Source of the DNA: Coriaria nepalensis
Taxonomy: Eukaryota; Streptophyta; Magnoliopsida; Cucurbitales; Coriariaceae
Direction of reading: 5' to 3'
NCBI GenBank assembly: GCA_027186245.1
Contig: CP114484.1
Coordinates: forward strand, 1,810,501 to 1,874,500
Length of the DNA: 64,000 nt
Under the pieces are notes generated by a model that had not been told where the DNA came from, searched no databases, and saw only the letters and a program-made list of their open reading frames with translations. The position numbers and the translations under genes were made by a program. Within the stretch, counting starts at the first letter, position 1. Every line of letters begins with the position of its first letter. Below are positions 1 to 12,568 of this stretch, piece after piece.

Positions 1-3000
1 CAGCAAGCAATGGGGATTGCAATTGAATGCAGAAGATTGGATAAGCTTGAGGAAGCAATAACAAAGAGTGATAATGTTCATGGAACTCTGGCATATTGTA
101 TCCATGTCTCTAACTCCTATGTAAATCTTAGAGAATATCGACGTGAGGTAAATAAATTTTTTTTTTAAATTATAATTTAATTATGAATAACTTTTAGGGA
201 TGTGCTTCTTTGTCGCCCCTTTCCACTGTTGTCAATTTCTAATTATGCAGAATTTCCTGTTGTTGAAGGTTACAAACAATATAATGGTCCCCCCCCCCCC
301 TGTTTTCATTTCCCAGGTACTTCGTCTTCTTGTTAGAGTGTATCAGAAGTTGCCTTCTCCAGATTATCTGAGCATTTGCCAATGTCTCATGTTCTTGGAC
401 GAACCTCAAGAAGTTGCAAGTATACTGGAAAAGCTTCTCCGATCTGAAAATAAGGACAATGCTCTACTGGCATTTCAAATAGCTTTTGATCTTGTCGAAA
501 ATGAGCACCAAGCTTTTCTTTTGAGTGTTAGAGATCGGCTTCCGAATTCCAAGTCTCCCGTTCCAGAACCAGTGCAACCAACAACCAATGAACCAGACTC
601 TGCTCAAAATGAAACTTCCACAGCTCCTGAGGATGCGCAAATGACAGAGGGAAGTTCCACTAATGCAAATGTGCAAGAATTGGATCCAATTGAAGAGGTC
701 TATGGTGAAAGGCTTGCAAAAATGAAGGGAGTTTTATCTGGAGAGACATCAATACAATTGACTCTACAGTTCCTATACAGTCATAACAAGTGAGGCAATT
801 ATTTTAATTCCAGCTGTAGTTTAATTATTCTTTAGTACTCAATTTATCTAAAATGTCATCTCTAGGAAAATCCGGAAGGGGTGCTTACTCTGTGTTTGCT
901 CTGATTTGTTAATAGATCGGATCTTCTCATTCTAAAGACAATAAAGCAGTCTGTGGAGATGAGAAATAGTGTCTGTCACAGTGCAACAATTTATGCTAAT
1001 GCTATCATGCATGCTGGAACTACCGTAGACACATTTCTAAGGGAGAATTTGGTTAGTCTGATTTCTGCTATGATCTTTTTTAGTTAGGATTCAATTTTAT
1101 ATTGTCTTACGGTAAGCTTATTGTTGTGGGTTTGGTCTATCTTCAGGACTGGTTGAGCAGAGCCACAAACTGGGCGAAATTTAGTGCGACAGCTGGGCTA
1201 GGGGTTATCCACAGAGGCCACTTACAGCAGGGGAGATCCCTAATGGCACCCTACTTGCCTCAGGGTGCTGCTGGGGGTGGTGGCAGCCCATATTCTGAAG
1301 GTGGTGCTCTATATGCTTTGGGTCTCATTCACGCCAACCATGGCGAAGGAATTAAACAATTTCTTCGTGATAGCCTACGCAGTACTAATGTTGAGGTGTG
1401 CACTATTTTTAAACAACATTCATATCATTTTTGCTCCAGTAAAGTATAACCTGTTAATGATTCTTATGGAGGCAGGTTATCCAACACGGAGCTTGCTTAG
1501 GTCTTGGTTTGGCGGCTCTAGGAACTGCTGATGAAGATATCTATGATGACGTTAAAAGTGTGCTGTACACTGACAGTGCTGTTGCTGGCGAAGCTGCTGG
1601 CATCAGTATGGGCTTACTCATGGTTGGCACTGCAAGTGAGAAGGCAAGTGAGATGCTTGCTTATGCACATGAGACACAGCATGAGAAGATTATCAGGTAA
1701 AGTTGGGACTTTTATGAGGTTATTCAATTGTAACGAAGGCTTTTATTTAGACATGCTCTTTTTAGATACGTTTTATAATAACTTTTATGTTTGCAGAGGT
1801 TTGTCATTGGGGATAGCCCTTACTGTATACGGAAGAGAAGAAGAAGCGGACACATTAATTGAGCAAATGACCAGGGATCAAGATCCTATACTACGTTATG
1901 GTGGCATGTATGCATTAGCATTGGCTTACAGAGGAACGGCAAACAACAAGGCGATCCGCCAGCTGCTACATTTTGCAGTTTCAGATGTGAGTGACGATGT
2001 TAGAAGGACAGCTGTTCTAGCTCTTGGGTTTGTTCTGTACTCTGAGCCCGAGCAGGTTAGTGCTTTATTATTTGTTCTCTGTTAACATTTAAAAAAAAAA
2101 ATTATACGAGTGTTGCATTAAATTGTCTTGTGTGTTGTACTGATGTAACATCCTGATTCTTCTGCACTGGATAAATAAAGACTCCCAGGATTGTCTCCTT
2201 ATTATCTGAGTCTTACAATCCACATGTTCGATATGGTGCGGCTCTTGCGGTCGGCATTTCTTGTGCTGGAACTGGCCTGAGTGAAGCTATATCATTGCTG
2301 GAGCCTCTGACATCAGATGTTGTTGATTTTGTTCGTCAAGGTGCCCTTATTGCGATGGCTATGGTCATGGTCCAGACCAGTGAAGCGAGTGATTCTCGAG
2401 TTGGAGCATTCAGGTACTGAATCATAACTTTATTCACTCTGGCTAATGTTTTGTCTTGTCATTGTTGACTCAGTTCCTAAGCATTCTTGTTATTTTTAGG
2501 CGACAACTGGAGAAAATAATTCTAGATAAGCACGAAGACACCATGAGCAAGATGGGAGCTATCTTAGCATCTGGAATCCTTGATGCTGGTGGAAGGAATG
2601 TAACAATAAGGTTGCTCTCTAAGACAAAACATGATAAGGTCACTGCAGTGGTTGGTCTTGCTGTTTTCACCCAGTTTTGGTATTGGTACCCGCTTATCTA
2701 TTTCGTAAGTCTTGCCTTCTCTCCCACTGCTTTTATTGGACTGAACTATGACCTAAAAGCTCCCAAGTTTGAGTTCTTATCACATGCAAAACCTTCACTC
2801 TTTGAGTATCCTAAACCAACCACCGTCCCCACCACTGCTTCTGCTGTAAAACTTCCAACTGCCGTTTTGTCAACATCAGCCAAGGCCAAAGCTAGGGCCA
2901 AGAAAGAAGCAGACCAGAAAGCCATTGCTGAAAAAGCAACTGCTCCTGAAAAGTCTTCTGGGGCGGAATCTTCTTCATCTGCTGGTCCAAATGCTGCTGC

Positions 3001-3463
3001 TAAAGGAAAATCATCCAGTGAGAAGGATGGGGACTCCATGCTGGTAAATAATCTTGCTTACATCATGACCTTATATATTTACAAGCATGGCCATATTGTA
3101 AATTGTTATTACATTCCTCTTCCTCCTCCTGTTTTGCAGGTTGATACCCCCGCAGAGAAGAAATCAGAGCCTGAACCTACTTTTGAAATCCTAACCAATC
3201 CAGCCAGAGTGGTTCCTGGTCAGGAAAAGTTTATCAAGTATTTGGAAGATAGCAGATATGCGCCAGTGAAATTAGCCCCATCCGGGTTTGTTCTCTTGAA
3301 GGACCTACGCCCTCATGAACCTGAAATTCTCTCTCTGACAGACACGCCTTCATCTGTAGCATCTATGGCTGGGGGGTCCACAACGGGACAACAGGGACCC
3401 ACATCAGGGGCCATGTCAGTAGATGAGGAACCCCAACCTCCTCAGCCCTTTGAGTACTCGTAA
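1..3463 (+). CDS. RPN2: 26S proteasome regulatory subunit RPN2 (PSMD1), 3' part
   Basis: Non-ATPase scaffold subunit of the 19S base of the 26S proteasome, built from proteasome/cyclosome repeats. The 5' end lies outside the window. Visible coding exons, in frame with GT-AG borders: 1-147, 317-789, 916-1051, 1147-1395, 1476-1696, 1797-2055, 2181-2413, 2500-3043 and 3140-3463. Together they give 861 residues of a protein usually near 1000. The repeats appear as Gly/Ala-rich helical pairs ([41 protein letters not shown]). A Lys/Ala/Glu-rich low-complexity linker follows at about 2860-3030. The C-terminus carries the conserved [16 protein letters not shown] block before a Ser/Thr/Pro-rich tail ending at TAA. 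Intron 1 holds a poly-C run near 287-300. The family assignment is secure; exact exon borders are by eye. Confidence 0.95.
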
Positions 3464-5117
3464 TTCTTGTCTCTGGTCCCAATTTTTCTTTTTCTCTTTT
3501 CATCCCTTGGAGAAAACTGCAGTGCCGTGCAGAGATGCAATTGGGCCCCGGGTAAATTAGTCCGGACTCTATCGATTTCCTTGGCTTGCTGGTTCGGCCT
3601 TGGACTCGCCTCCGTTATTTTAATCTGTAAACTGCTTCTTTATTTCCTAGGTAGATCTATGTTTACAGCAAGGGAGGATAGAAGCTGGCAGTGCCCGTTT
3701 TCATGAAAAAAATTTGGGTGTATAATCCCGCTTCTCTGAATCTAGACTCGATTTACCCCGACTCAATGTTGCTGAAATGGAACAGTGGCTTTCTTTTCTT
3801 TTTTGCTTTTTTGGCTTCTAGTGGTTCTTGTTCTCATGTATGATGAGGAACTTAATCAAGTCTCCCTGTGAACATAAAAAAGTAATGTTTCATTCAGTCA
3901 AATTACATTTTACTTTGTGGTTTGCTCTTTACGAATATTTCTTCTTATAAGCATGTAGAGGGAAGGAAGAAAACAGAAGAGAGGGGATAAGCATATATAT
4001 GGAGCTTGAGCTTTGCGGTTTGCGGTTTGCAATTTGCAGGTGGTTGGGCTTGAGCTCAAGCTCAACTATCATTTTCTGGAACGGCAAAAAGGGTTGCCAT
4101 ATCACTTGGATCATGTGATTACTAAAACCTTCCCTTACGCTTCTTCTTTCAACTTTATATTAATTACTAGTTAATTAGAGATCGTTTGAATCACTAGCCG
4201 ACTACTTTAGATTACGAGGTGCGTTGAATGTTCAATCTCAGAGAGATATTGAATATGATTTGGTCAAGAAGAGATCAAATAGGAAGAAGATGGAGGTAAG
4301 TAAAAAGATTAAGAATTAATATTTATATAGTCGAGTTAAAAAATATTAAGAATGAATTTATGTGAAAATATTATGAATAGATTTAGAAAACCAAGAAGAT
4401 TTAATTCATATAGGCGAGTTAAAATATATTAAGAATGAATTTAGGTGAAAATATTATGAATAGATTTAGAAAACGAAGAAGATGGAGAAAAATATCACAT
4501 GCATCGATCATATCCAATATATGATCTCACTTACTTTTTTACCAACGAAGTTCAAATTTTCGAATTTTTAAATAGTTAATAAGGTTCATGAGGATGAAAG
4601 AGCGTGTTATGAAATATAAGCCCTGTGACACACATTAATAAAAAGGAGGTGATATTGTGAGTTGATAAACTGGGAGGTGGCTATTAATCCACAGGCTCCT
4701 CTCTCTCTCTCTCTCTATCACGAGCAACAAAAACAGTACTGACCATCCACATGTATATATATATGTATACAGACAATCTAGTGTCTATAGCTCATCTCAA
4801 TTTCTCTCTGTATACGTTATGTATGGCGGTACGTACAGCTTCATCCTCTCTTCTTTCTACTTCCTACTTCTCAACCTTGTCGATCTGATCGGGTGTCCAA
4901 AAAAGTTACTGTAACAGTAAGTTCAAGAAATTGACAATCACTATTGCAGGTGGAAGGGTAGCTAGCTAGCTAGTTTTTAAGGCACCTACATGCATGTGGA
5001 AAATTTTAGTATGCATGGGACTCATTTTTGTCCTTACTCCTGAACTAAAGCTCTGTCACATTTGTGTTTCTTCGTTAAAGTCATATCATATGTACATACA
5101 TATGCATCTAGCTAGCG
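3464..5117. other. RPN2-FAMA spacer
   Basis: The first few hundred bases are RPN2 3' UTR and downstream sequence. The rest is AT-rich and includes an 82-84 bp tandem duplication (listed separately), a CT microsatellite near 4697-4715 and a TA-rich stretch near 4755. No open frame with family resemblance is seen. The last part should hold the FAMA promoter. Confidence 0.6.
4317..4482. repeat. Two-copy tandem duplication (~83 bp)
   Basis: Units 4317-4400 and 4401-4482 are nearly identical. Each runs from a T/A-rich start through GCGAGTTAAA or TCGAGTTAAA to TAGATTTAGAAAAC and AGAAGAT, with a few substitutions and a small length change. It lies about 0.8 kb upstream of the FAMA start. Confidence 0.85.
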
Positions 5118-5259
5118 ATGGAGAATCAAGATAAACACTCGGTACACTGCTTGATTGAGTTGTACTTACTATATCTATCTATGCTTCTCGTAACTGTTGT
5201 TTAAGTTTGTTAGACAATCGGTAACCTAACGGTATCTGAATTACAAACAGGAACAAAAT

Positions 5260-6808
5260 ATGGCGCCGGGTTTTTCTAACCTAGATTACGATCTAGATCA
5301 TCATCATCATCAACAACAACAGCAGCAGCAAGAATTGATCATGAAGTCGACTTCTGGTGATAACAACGGTAATAACGGAATGGTTTACTACTTGTTCGAC
5401 AATCCTCAAGAGCAACAGCAGCAGCCACAACATGAGCATCAACATATCATGTCCTCTTCTTCCGGCTTTTGTGGGCCGGCTTCTCATCATCTAGATAAAC
5501 TAAGCTTTGCCGACGTGATGCAGTTTGCAGATTTTGGGCCCAAATTGGGTTTGAATCAATCTAAGATGTCCGAAGATGATTCTGGTGGAATCGACCCTGT
5601 TTATTTCCTCAAGTTTCCCGTCTTGAACGAAAGGGCCGAAGATCATAATCATCATCATCATAATAATCAGGAGATCATGGAAAATCATACGGCTCTTATG
5701 GTTCCACAAGGAGCTCATATTCATCACGGTCATGATCAAGAGCATCATCGGGAAGGGTTTCAAAGAGATCAAAATCATCATCACGATGATCATGATGAAG
5801 CTCGGTTTTCGGACCACTCATCCGTTCAGCTTAGGTATGTGGGAGATCAAGATCACGATCATGCGCAGAACACGATCGAGAACAATACTAATCCCTTTAC
5901 GGATCAAACTACAAAGAACAAGAGGAAGAGAGCAAGGACAATTAAGACTAGCGAAGAAGTTGAAAGCCAAAGAATGACTCATATTGCTGTTGAGAGGAAT
6001 AGAAGAAAGCAAATGAATGAGCATCTCCGCGTCTTGAGGTCCCTCATGCCGGGTTCTTACGTTCAAAGAGTACGTATCAAATTAATCGAACTAATTTATT
6101 TTTTCCGACAACTTAAACTTTTGAAATTGCTGATAACTTGAACAATGAAAAAATGTACAGGGCGATCAGGCTTCGATAATAGGTGGTGCAATTGAATTTG
6201 TAAGAGAATTGGAGCAACTTCTACAATGCTTAGAATCACAGAAGCGTAGGAGGCTCCTTGGACCGGATCAGTCCTCAAGGCAAGCAGGAGATTCATCCAA
6301 CATGGCAATTCAACCGCTACCACCACCTCAACCACCGTTTATGCCGCTTCCGGAAGATCAGGTGATAAGGCCGATCAGTATGGAATTCGAAACCTGCTTG
6401 TCCGGTGGGGCCGGGATAAGAGAAGAAACAGCCGAGAATAAGTCATGCTTGGCGGATGTCGAAGTGAAGCTTCTAGGGTTTGATGCAATGATCAAAGTTC
6501 TTTCCAGAAGAAGAGCAGGGCAGCTTGTGAAAACTATCGCTGCCCTAGAGGATCTGCAGCTTAACATCCTTCATACTAACATCACCACCATTGAACAAAC
6601 AGTACTTTATTCATTTAACGTCAAGGTAAATACATTTTATTCGAGCCATATGCTAAGTTTTGGTTAATCACTTGATAATCAATTGATCTATATAACACCG
6701 TTCAATTAATTATGTATGAAGGTCGGGAGTGAATCAAGATTTACGGCGGAAGATATAGCGACTTCAATTCAACAGATTTTCAGTTTTATCCATACAAATA
6801 GCAGCTAG
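5260..6808 (+). CDS. FAMA: FAMA-type bHLH transcription factor (stomatal lineage)
   Basis: Nuclear bHLH factor. In Arabidopsis FAMA drives the last division and guard-cell fate, acting with SCRM/ICE1 partners. Exons 5260-6069, 6161-6625 and 6722-6808 give 453 residues. The N-terminus is rich in His and Gln tracts (His/Gln runs near residues 12-24 and several His clusters to about residue 200). The conserved FAMA stretch [21 protein letters not shown] follows at about 87-107. The basic region starts near residue 239 with His241, Glu245 and Arg249, the E-box-contacting triad. The HLH runs through the first exon junction. Directly after helix 2 is LQCLE (291-295), an LxCxE motif of the type that recruits RBR. 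The C-terminus is the ACT-like dimerisation domain. A 24-nt upstream coding exon (5118-5141) is possible; see findings. The identity is strong: the bHLH matches FAMA rather than SPCH or MUTE as I remember them. Confidence 0.93.
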
Positions 6809-7884
6809 TTAGTGATGATGACAAATCACCATTTTACTATACTAATGTGACGTCATTCTCTCCCTTACTCTAATTACATTGAAGTATGAATTAATCTATA
6901 TTTTAAGACAATTTAATAAATATTATGATTAAAGTTTTTTTTTTTAAAGAGTAAATCAAATTTTTACCTCTATCGGTCAACATTTTTTGCATTGACTATC
7001 TACTAACAACATGACATGCTTAATGGGGGCATGCTAAATCAGAAAAAAAATTTATTAAATAATCAATTAAAATTTGATTTAATCCATTGACTTACGTGCG
7101 AGCTTTTGTCCGTATTGGCGCTGTCTGCATGGGGGCGTTGACCAAATAATTAATGATGTTGTATTTTAGCGAGAAATATGAGGAAGCGAAGTCAACGCTG
7201 GCAAATCTTGTAAATTATGCAGAAATACAGAGAGATTCTTAGGCAATAATGTAATTTTGATTTTGGGAGTTTTGCAGAGACAGCAAGACAGACTCTTAAA
7301 TTTATATTTTGTCCCGAGCAGAATATGTACATAGAGGTCGATAAGAATTAGAAGGTCAACGAGACCCGTACCCTGTTGTGGACAGGGTCGTTGACTTGTC
7401 AGAAAAATGAACTAATTTGGCAGTATTAGACTGTCCTCCCCCATTGATGCCAGGCTTTAAGCTCGGGTTCTTACGATTTAAGGGTAGGTTGGTCATTTAA
7501 TCTGTCGTTACCATTTATTATCGAATTCATTCATAGAGACATTTTTATACAAGATGCATGACTATATAATATAATGTTTTATGTAAATGAGTGATTCTCT
7601 AATAAATTAAGTATCATCTATAAAAAGCGCGCTACATAATTAAAATCACTCAATGAATAATTATTTTAATAAACGTGACACATTTTTATTTATAAACTAA
7701 GTTTAATTCCGGATTTCCGTGTATTATTTATTGGTGACTATTTGCTAATACAGTAGAAGAATTCTGTATAAGGAATATGAGGAATTACTTGAATACTAGA
7801 AAGCAACTATTGGGCTCATATACTATTACATCACATTAACATGGAAATATGAAATTTATCTTTAACTGGACTCCTTCATGACTT
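6809..7884. other. FAMA-RPL13A spacer
   Basis: This covers the FAMA 3' UTR and AT-rich spacer. It contains an imperfect hairpin with WRKY W-box cores in both arms (7355-7395; see findings). No convincing coding frame is present. Confidence 0.55.
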
Positions 7885-8040
7885 TGGGCCAATCGGCCCA
7901 TCAAATTTCCGGGTTTTTCTTGGGCTAATGTTCGAATCACCTACAGATCAAGTTATTAAGGCCCAAGGATTAGGTAACACCTTATAAGAATAAGTCGGCC
8001 CAAATAATATTTTTCAGCCCAATTCATCAACCTATATAAA
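7885..8040 (+). promoter_or_regulatory. Promoter of RPL13A with site II motifs and TATA box
   Basis: Six GGCCCA/TGGGCY-type motifs are packed at about 7885-7890, 7895-7900, 7919-7925, 7960-7966, 7997-8002 and 8017-8021. A TATATAAA box follows at 8033-8040, about 70 bases before the ATG. Repeated TGGGCC/T (site II) elements are established TCP-bound motifs of plant ribosomal-protein and growth genes. A telo-box-like AAACCCTA lies just downstream, near 8066. Confidence 0.8.
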
Positions 8041-8110
8041 TTCTTGAGCAATCGTCCCTCTCCAAAACCCTATCAAATCGCAGACGCAGAGAAGAAAAGC
8101 AGGAGCGAAA

Positions 8111-9738
<1,628 letters not shown>

Positions 9739-12153
9739 TATGTTTGATGGTTTTGTCGAGAACCTTTTCTCTCTTAATTTTTTTGGCACAATCTCCGTTT
9801 ATGCTATGCCGTCTTATTTTTGTTTTGCAGTAGAAGTCCCAGTTGATGTTTTGTACGTGAGATGATTTTTTTTAAAATTATCTAATACTTTGAGCAACAT
9901 CTATATGTTTTCTCTCTACTTAGACCTGTCTCTTTCATCATGTACTATATCTTTGAACAGCCACACAAGAAACGCAATATTTAAGGTTTCAACTATCATC
10001 TAAGACACTGTTTGACCTTGTCCTGTGTATGGTGGAACCTACCTATTTATGTATATCTGCATGGTTAAGCACAAAACAATTGTCTCGACATGATATAGTA
10101 CTATACTGTGACCAAATAATGAGATGGTACTCTGTGTTTTTACTATACCACCAAATCATGTTACATTTGCATAGTAATGAAGACATCATCCCACCACTGT
10201 AGGGAAAGATTGCATTCAAACAAAGAAAAATATAAGACTAATAGAGAGAGAACAGTTATAAATTAAAGATCTCTAAAAAGAATTAATAATAATTAGAAAA
10301 TATTTATCTATATATTATGAAAGTTGAAAACAAATATAGCAACCGGCGAGAAAATATATATCTATATATTTATAATCTTTAGGAGTTGTTCGATATATAT
10401 TTATAATCTTTAAGAGTTGTTCAAGCGATTGAGTAGATATGACTTTTTTAGTTTGTCTCAAGTTCAAATTATCTACTTACCATTTGAGATTATATTCTAG
10501 ACTTACCCGATAATATCATGAATCTAACCATTCTCTCCGAGATTTGCAACCCATCACCGAAAATGAGTAAAAAAATTTCCTAAATTTTCAAAAGTATTTA
10601 CTTCTTCTTTTATATATATATATATATATAATATTCCGGAGTTTACCTCTAAATATTTCAAACCTTATTAAATCCATATTTTACTAAAATTATTTGATTC
10701 TTTTTATCTTTAATAACATTCCGGAATTCACCTCTATATATTTCAAATCTTAATTAATAATCCATCCTCTGCTTCCAAGTCTTTAATTCCAGACGATGGC
10801 AAGTATGATGGTCGGTTTAGATTCCTTGAAAAAACCCTTGGCTTTTACTTGTCTTCAACTCTCATACTATATACATTTATATATATATTATAATTATTAT
10901 ATTATAATTATTATATTTTCCACTCGAAAGGTAGAAAAGTCAAAAGAGAGCAACCTTCATATAAAAATGTCTCATTCTGTGACAGCTGTATCAATACATA
11001 TATTTATATTCTTCATTCAGCATTAGGTAGAGGCCTAGAGGGGGACCTCAACTAATGCTTAATTACTTATCATGAAAGAAAATAACTCATACAGCTTCAT
11101 AAGTTATGTTTATAATATGCAATTATATATATATATTAAATGGGCAAGTTGGAAGCTAATGGATGGTGGATGGATAAGATTAAAAGAAGGAAAGAAAATG
11201 GAGGCGATGTCCAAAGGGATAGGAGGAAAACAGCCAAGGAAGGGCGGCCAGTGTCCTAGTCTCTTCTGAAGGGGACCAAAACTCCACAATTTATAAGTCC
11301 TTGTGGTCGCTGTTTCTTTCTTTGTAACTTGCACGAGAGATTGAAAATTCATTATTAAAATTTTATTGAAAAGAAAAAAAAAAAAAAATTCATTCTTTAT
11401 CATTTTTAATAATGTAACGCCTCGGCACATAAAAACTAGGGCCTGTTATTTAGATCAGAAGAAAATTAAGGTTAATCTGAAAAAATAGATACATACGTGG
11501 TTTTGATTTAAGGACTAATCTGCAATAATTTAAATAAATATGGGGTTTTATTTATTTATTTTTTAAGGGAAGTATCTGTCTACATAAGGTTTTAACATGT
11601 TGTTGGCATCATTGACATAGTGTTTTATTATTATATAATAATAAAAATAAATATGAAAAAAATAAATATAATATAATAAATAATTGATAGTTAAAAAGAT
11701 TAATTATTATTATAATTTAAATTTTAAAAATTTAAAAATATAATTATTTAAAAAATAATTTATTAATATATATTAATTTCATTTATAAATATAAAAAATT
11801 AGTAAAAAAAACTTATATCTATTTTTCTTATTATAAAAAATTGAATAAATTCGTATATTTTAAAATAAAAATTTATTATTATTTATAAAATATTATAAAA
11901 ATAATTTTTATAATATTCTATAAAAAAATATATCTTCCATAAAACTATCAAAAGAGGAGGGAGAGGCTGTAGGTGTAGTTGTAGAGTTGTAGTCGCAGGG
12001 AAGGGAGTTGTATGTAGCAAGAGGACTCGAAGAAAACAAATCACATGGCGAGCAGACTGCGCGTCAACTTTTGCCTGACAAATCGATTGTTTTTATTATT
12101 TTTTATATTTATTTTATTTTAACAGATGAGAGATGGGAGATGAGAGAAGGGAG
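9739..12153. other. Long AT-rich spacer RPL13A-PHL2
   Basis: After the RPL13A 3' UTR the sequence is AT-rich, with TA microsatellites (about 10613-10630), A/T runs and very low GC at 11600-11940. A short imperfect direct repeat is present at about 10633-10678 and 10720-10767, each starting ATTCCGGA and continuing TACCTCTA/CACCTCTA...TATTTCAAA. A smaller one (about 25 bases, TATATTTATAATCTTTA) is near 10363-10425. The short frames here look accidental. Confidence 0.5.
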
Positions 12154-12223
12154 ATGAGACATGAGACATGAGACATGAGACATGAGACATGAGACATGAG
12201 ACATGAGACATGAGACATGAGAC
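12154..12223. repeat. Heptanucleotide minisatellite (ATGAGAC)10
   Basis: Ten perfect head-to-tail copies of ATGAGAC, about 345 bases upstream of the PHL2-like ATG. Because 7 is not a multiple of 3, the array is open in several frames and produces spurious repeated frames on the minus strand. Confidence 0.95.
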
Positions 12224-12514
12224 ATGACTTCTCTCTCCTCCGACACAGAGAGTCATGCTGACACAGACGCAAGACAGACACAACAAAAGAGACATCGCTA
12301 TCTCTCTCTCTACTCTGCTCTGAACTGCTCTGCATGCCTTGTTCACTTCAACTCTCTCTCTCTCTCTCTCTCTCCCTAGCTAATATCTTCCCCTCTCCTG
12401 CCCATTTCGGGCCCCCCTACTCCTCGCCCCGAACCCAGCAGGTAAATCCATTTTTCTCAAGCGGATCTTCTCTCTCTCTGATTTTATTGATTCAGCTATT
12501 TCTTCTGAACAGCA

Positions 12515-12552
12515 AGAGGAGGAGGAGGAGGAGGAGGAGGAGGAGGAGGAGA
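12515..12552. repeat. (GAG)n tract in PHL2 5' leader
   Basis: About 12 GAG/GGA triplets, ending 17 bases before the ATG at 12569. A CT-rich microsatellite precedes it at about 12352-12376. Both lie in the likely 5' UTR or promoter-proximal region. Purine triplet tracts of this kind vary readily in length. Confidence 0.85.
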
Positions 12553-12568
12553 GCTTGATTGGTAAAAA

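Noticed and set aside
5293..5817. Leu/Met-rich antisense frames across FAMA
   Set aside because: They are antisense readings of the CAT/CAA (His/Gln) codon tracts of FAMA.
12114..12346. Minus-strand frames with repeated Met-Ser-His-Val-Ser-Cys-Leu peptides
   Set aside because: These are translations of the ATGAGAC minisatellite, which is open in several frames; there is no family resemblance or gene structure.
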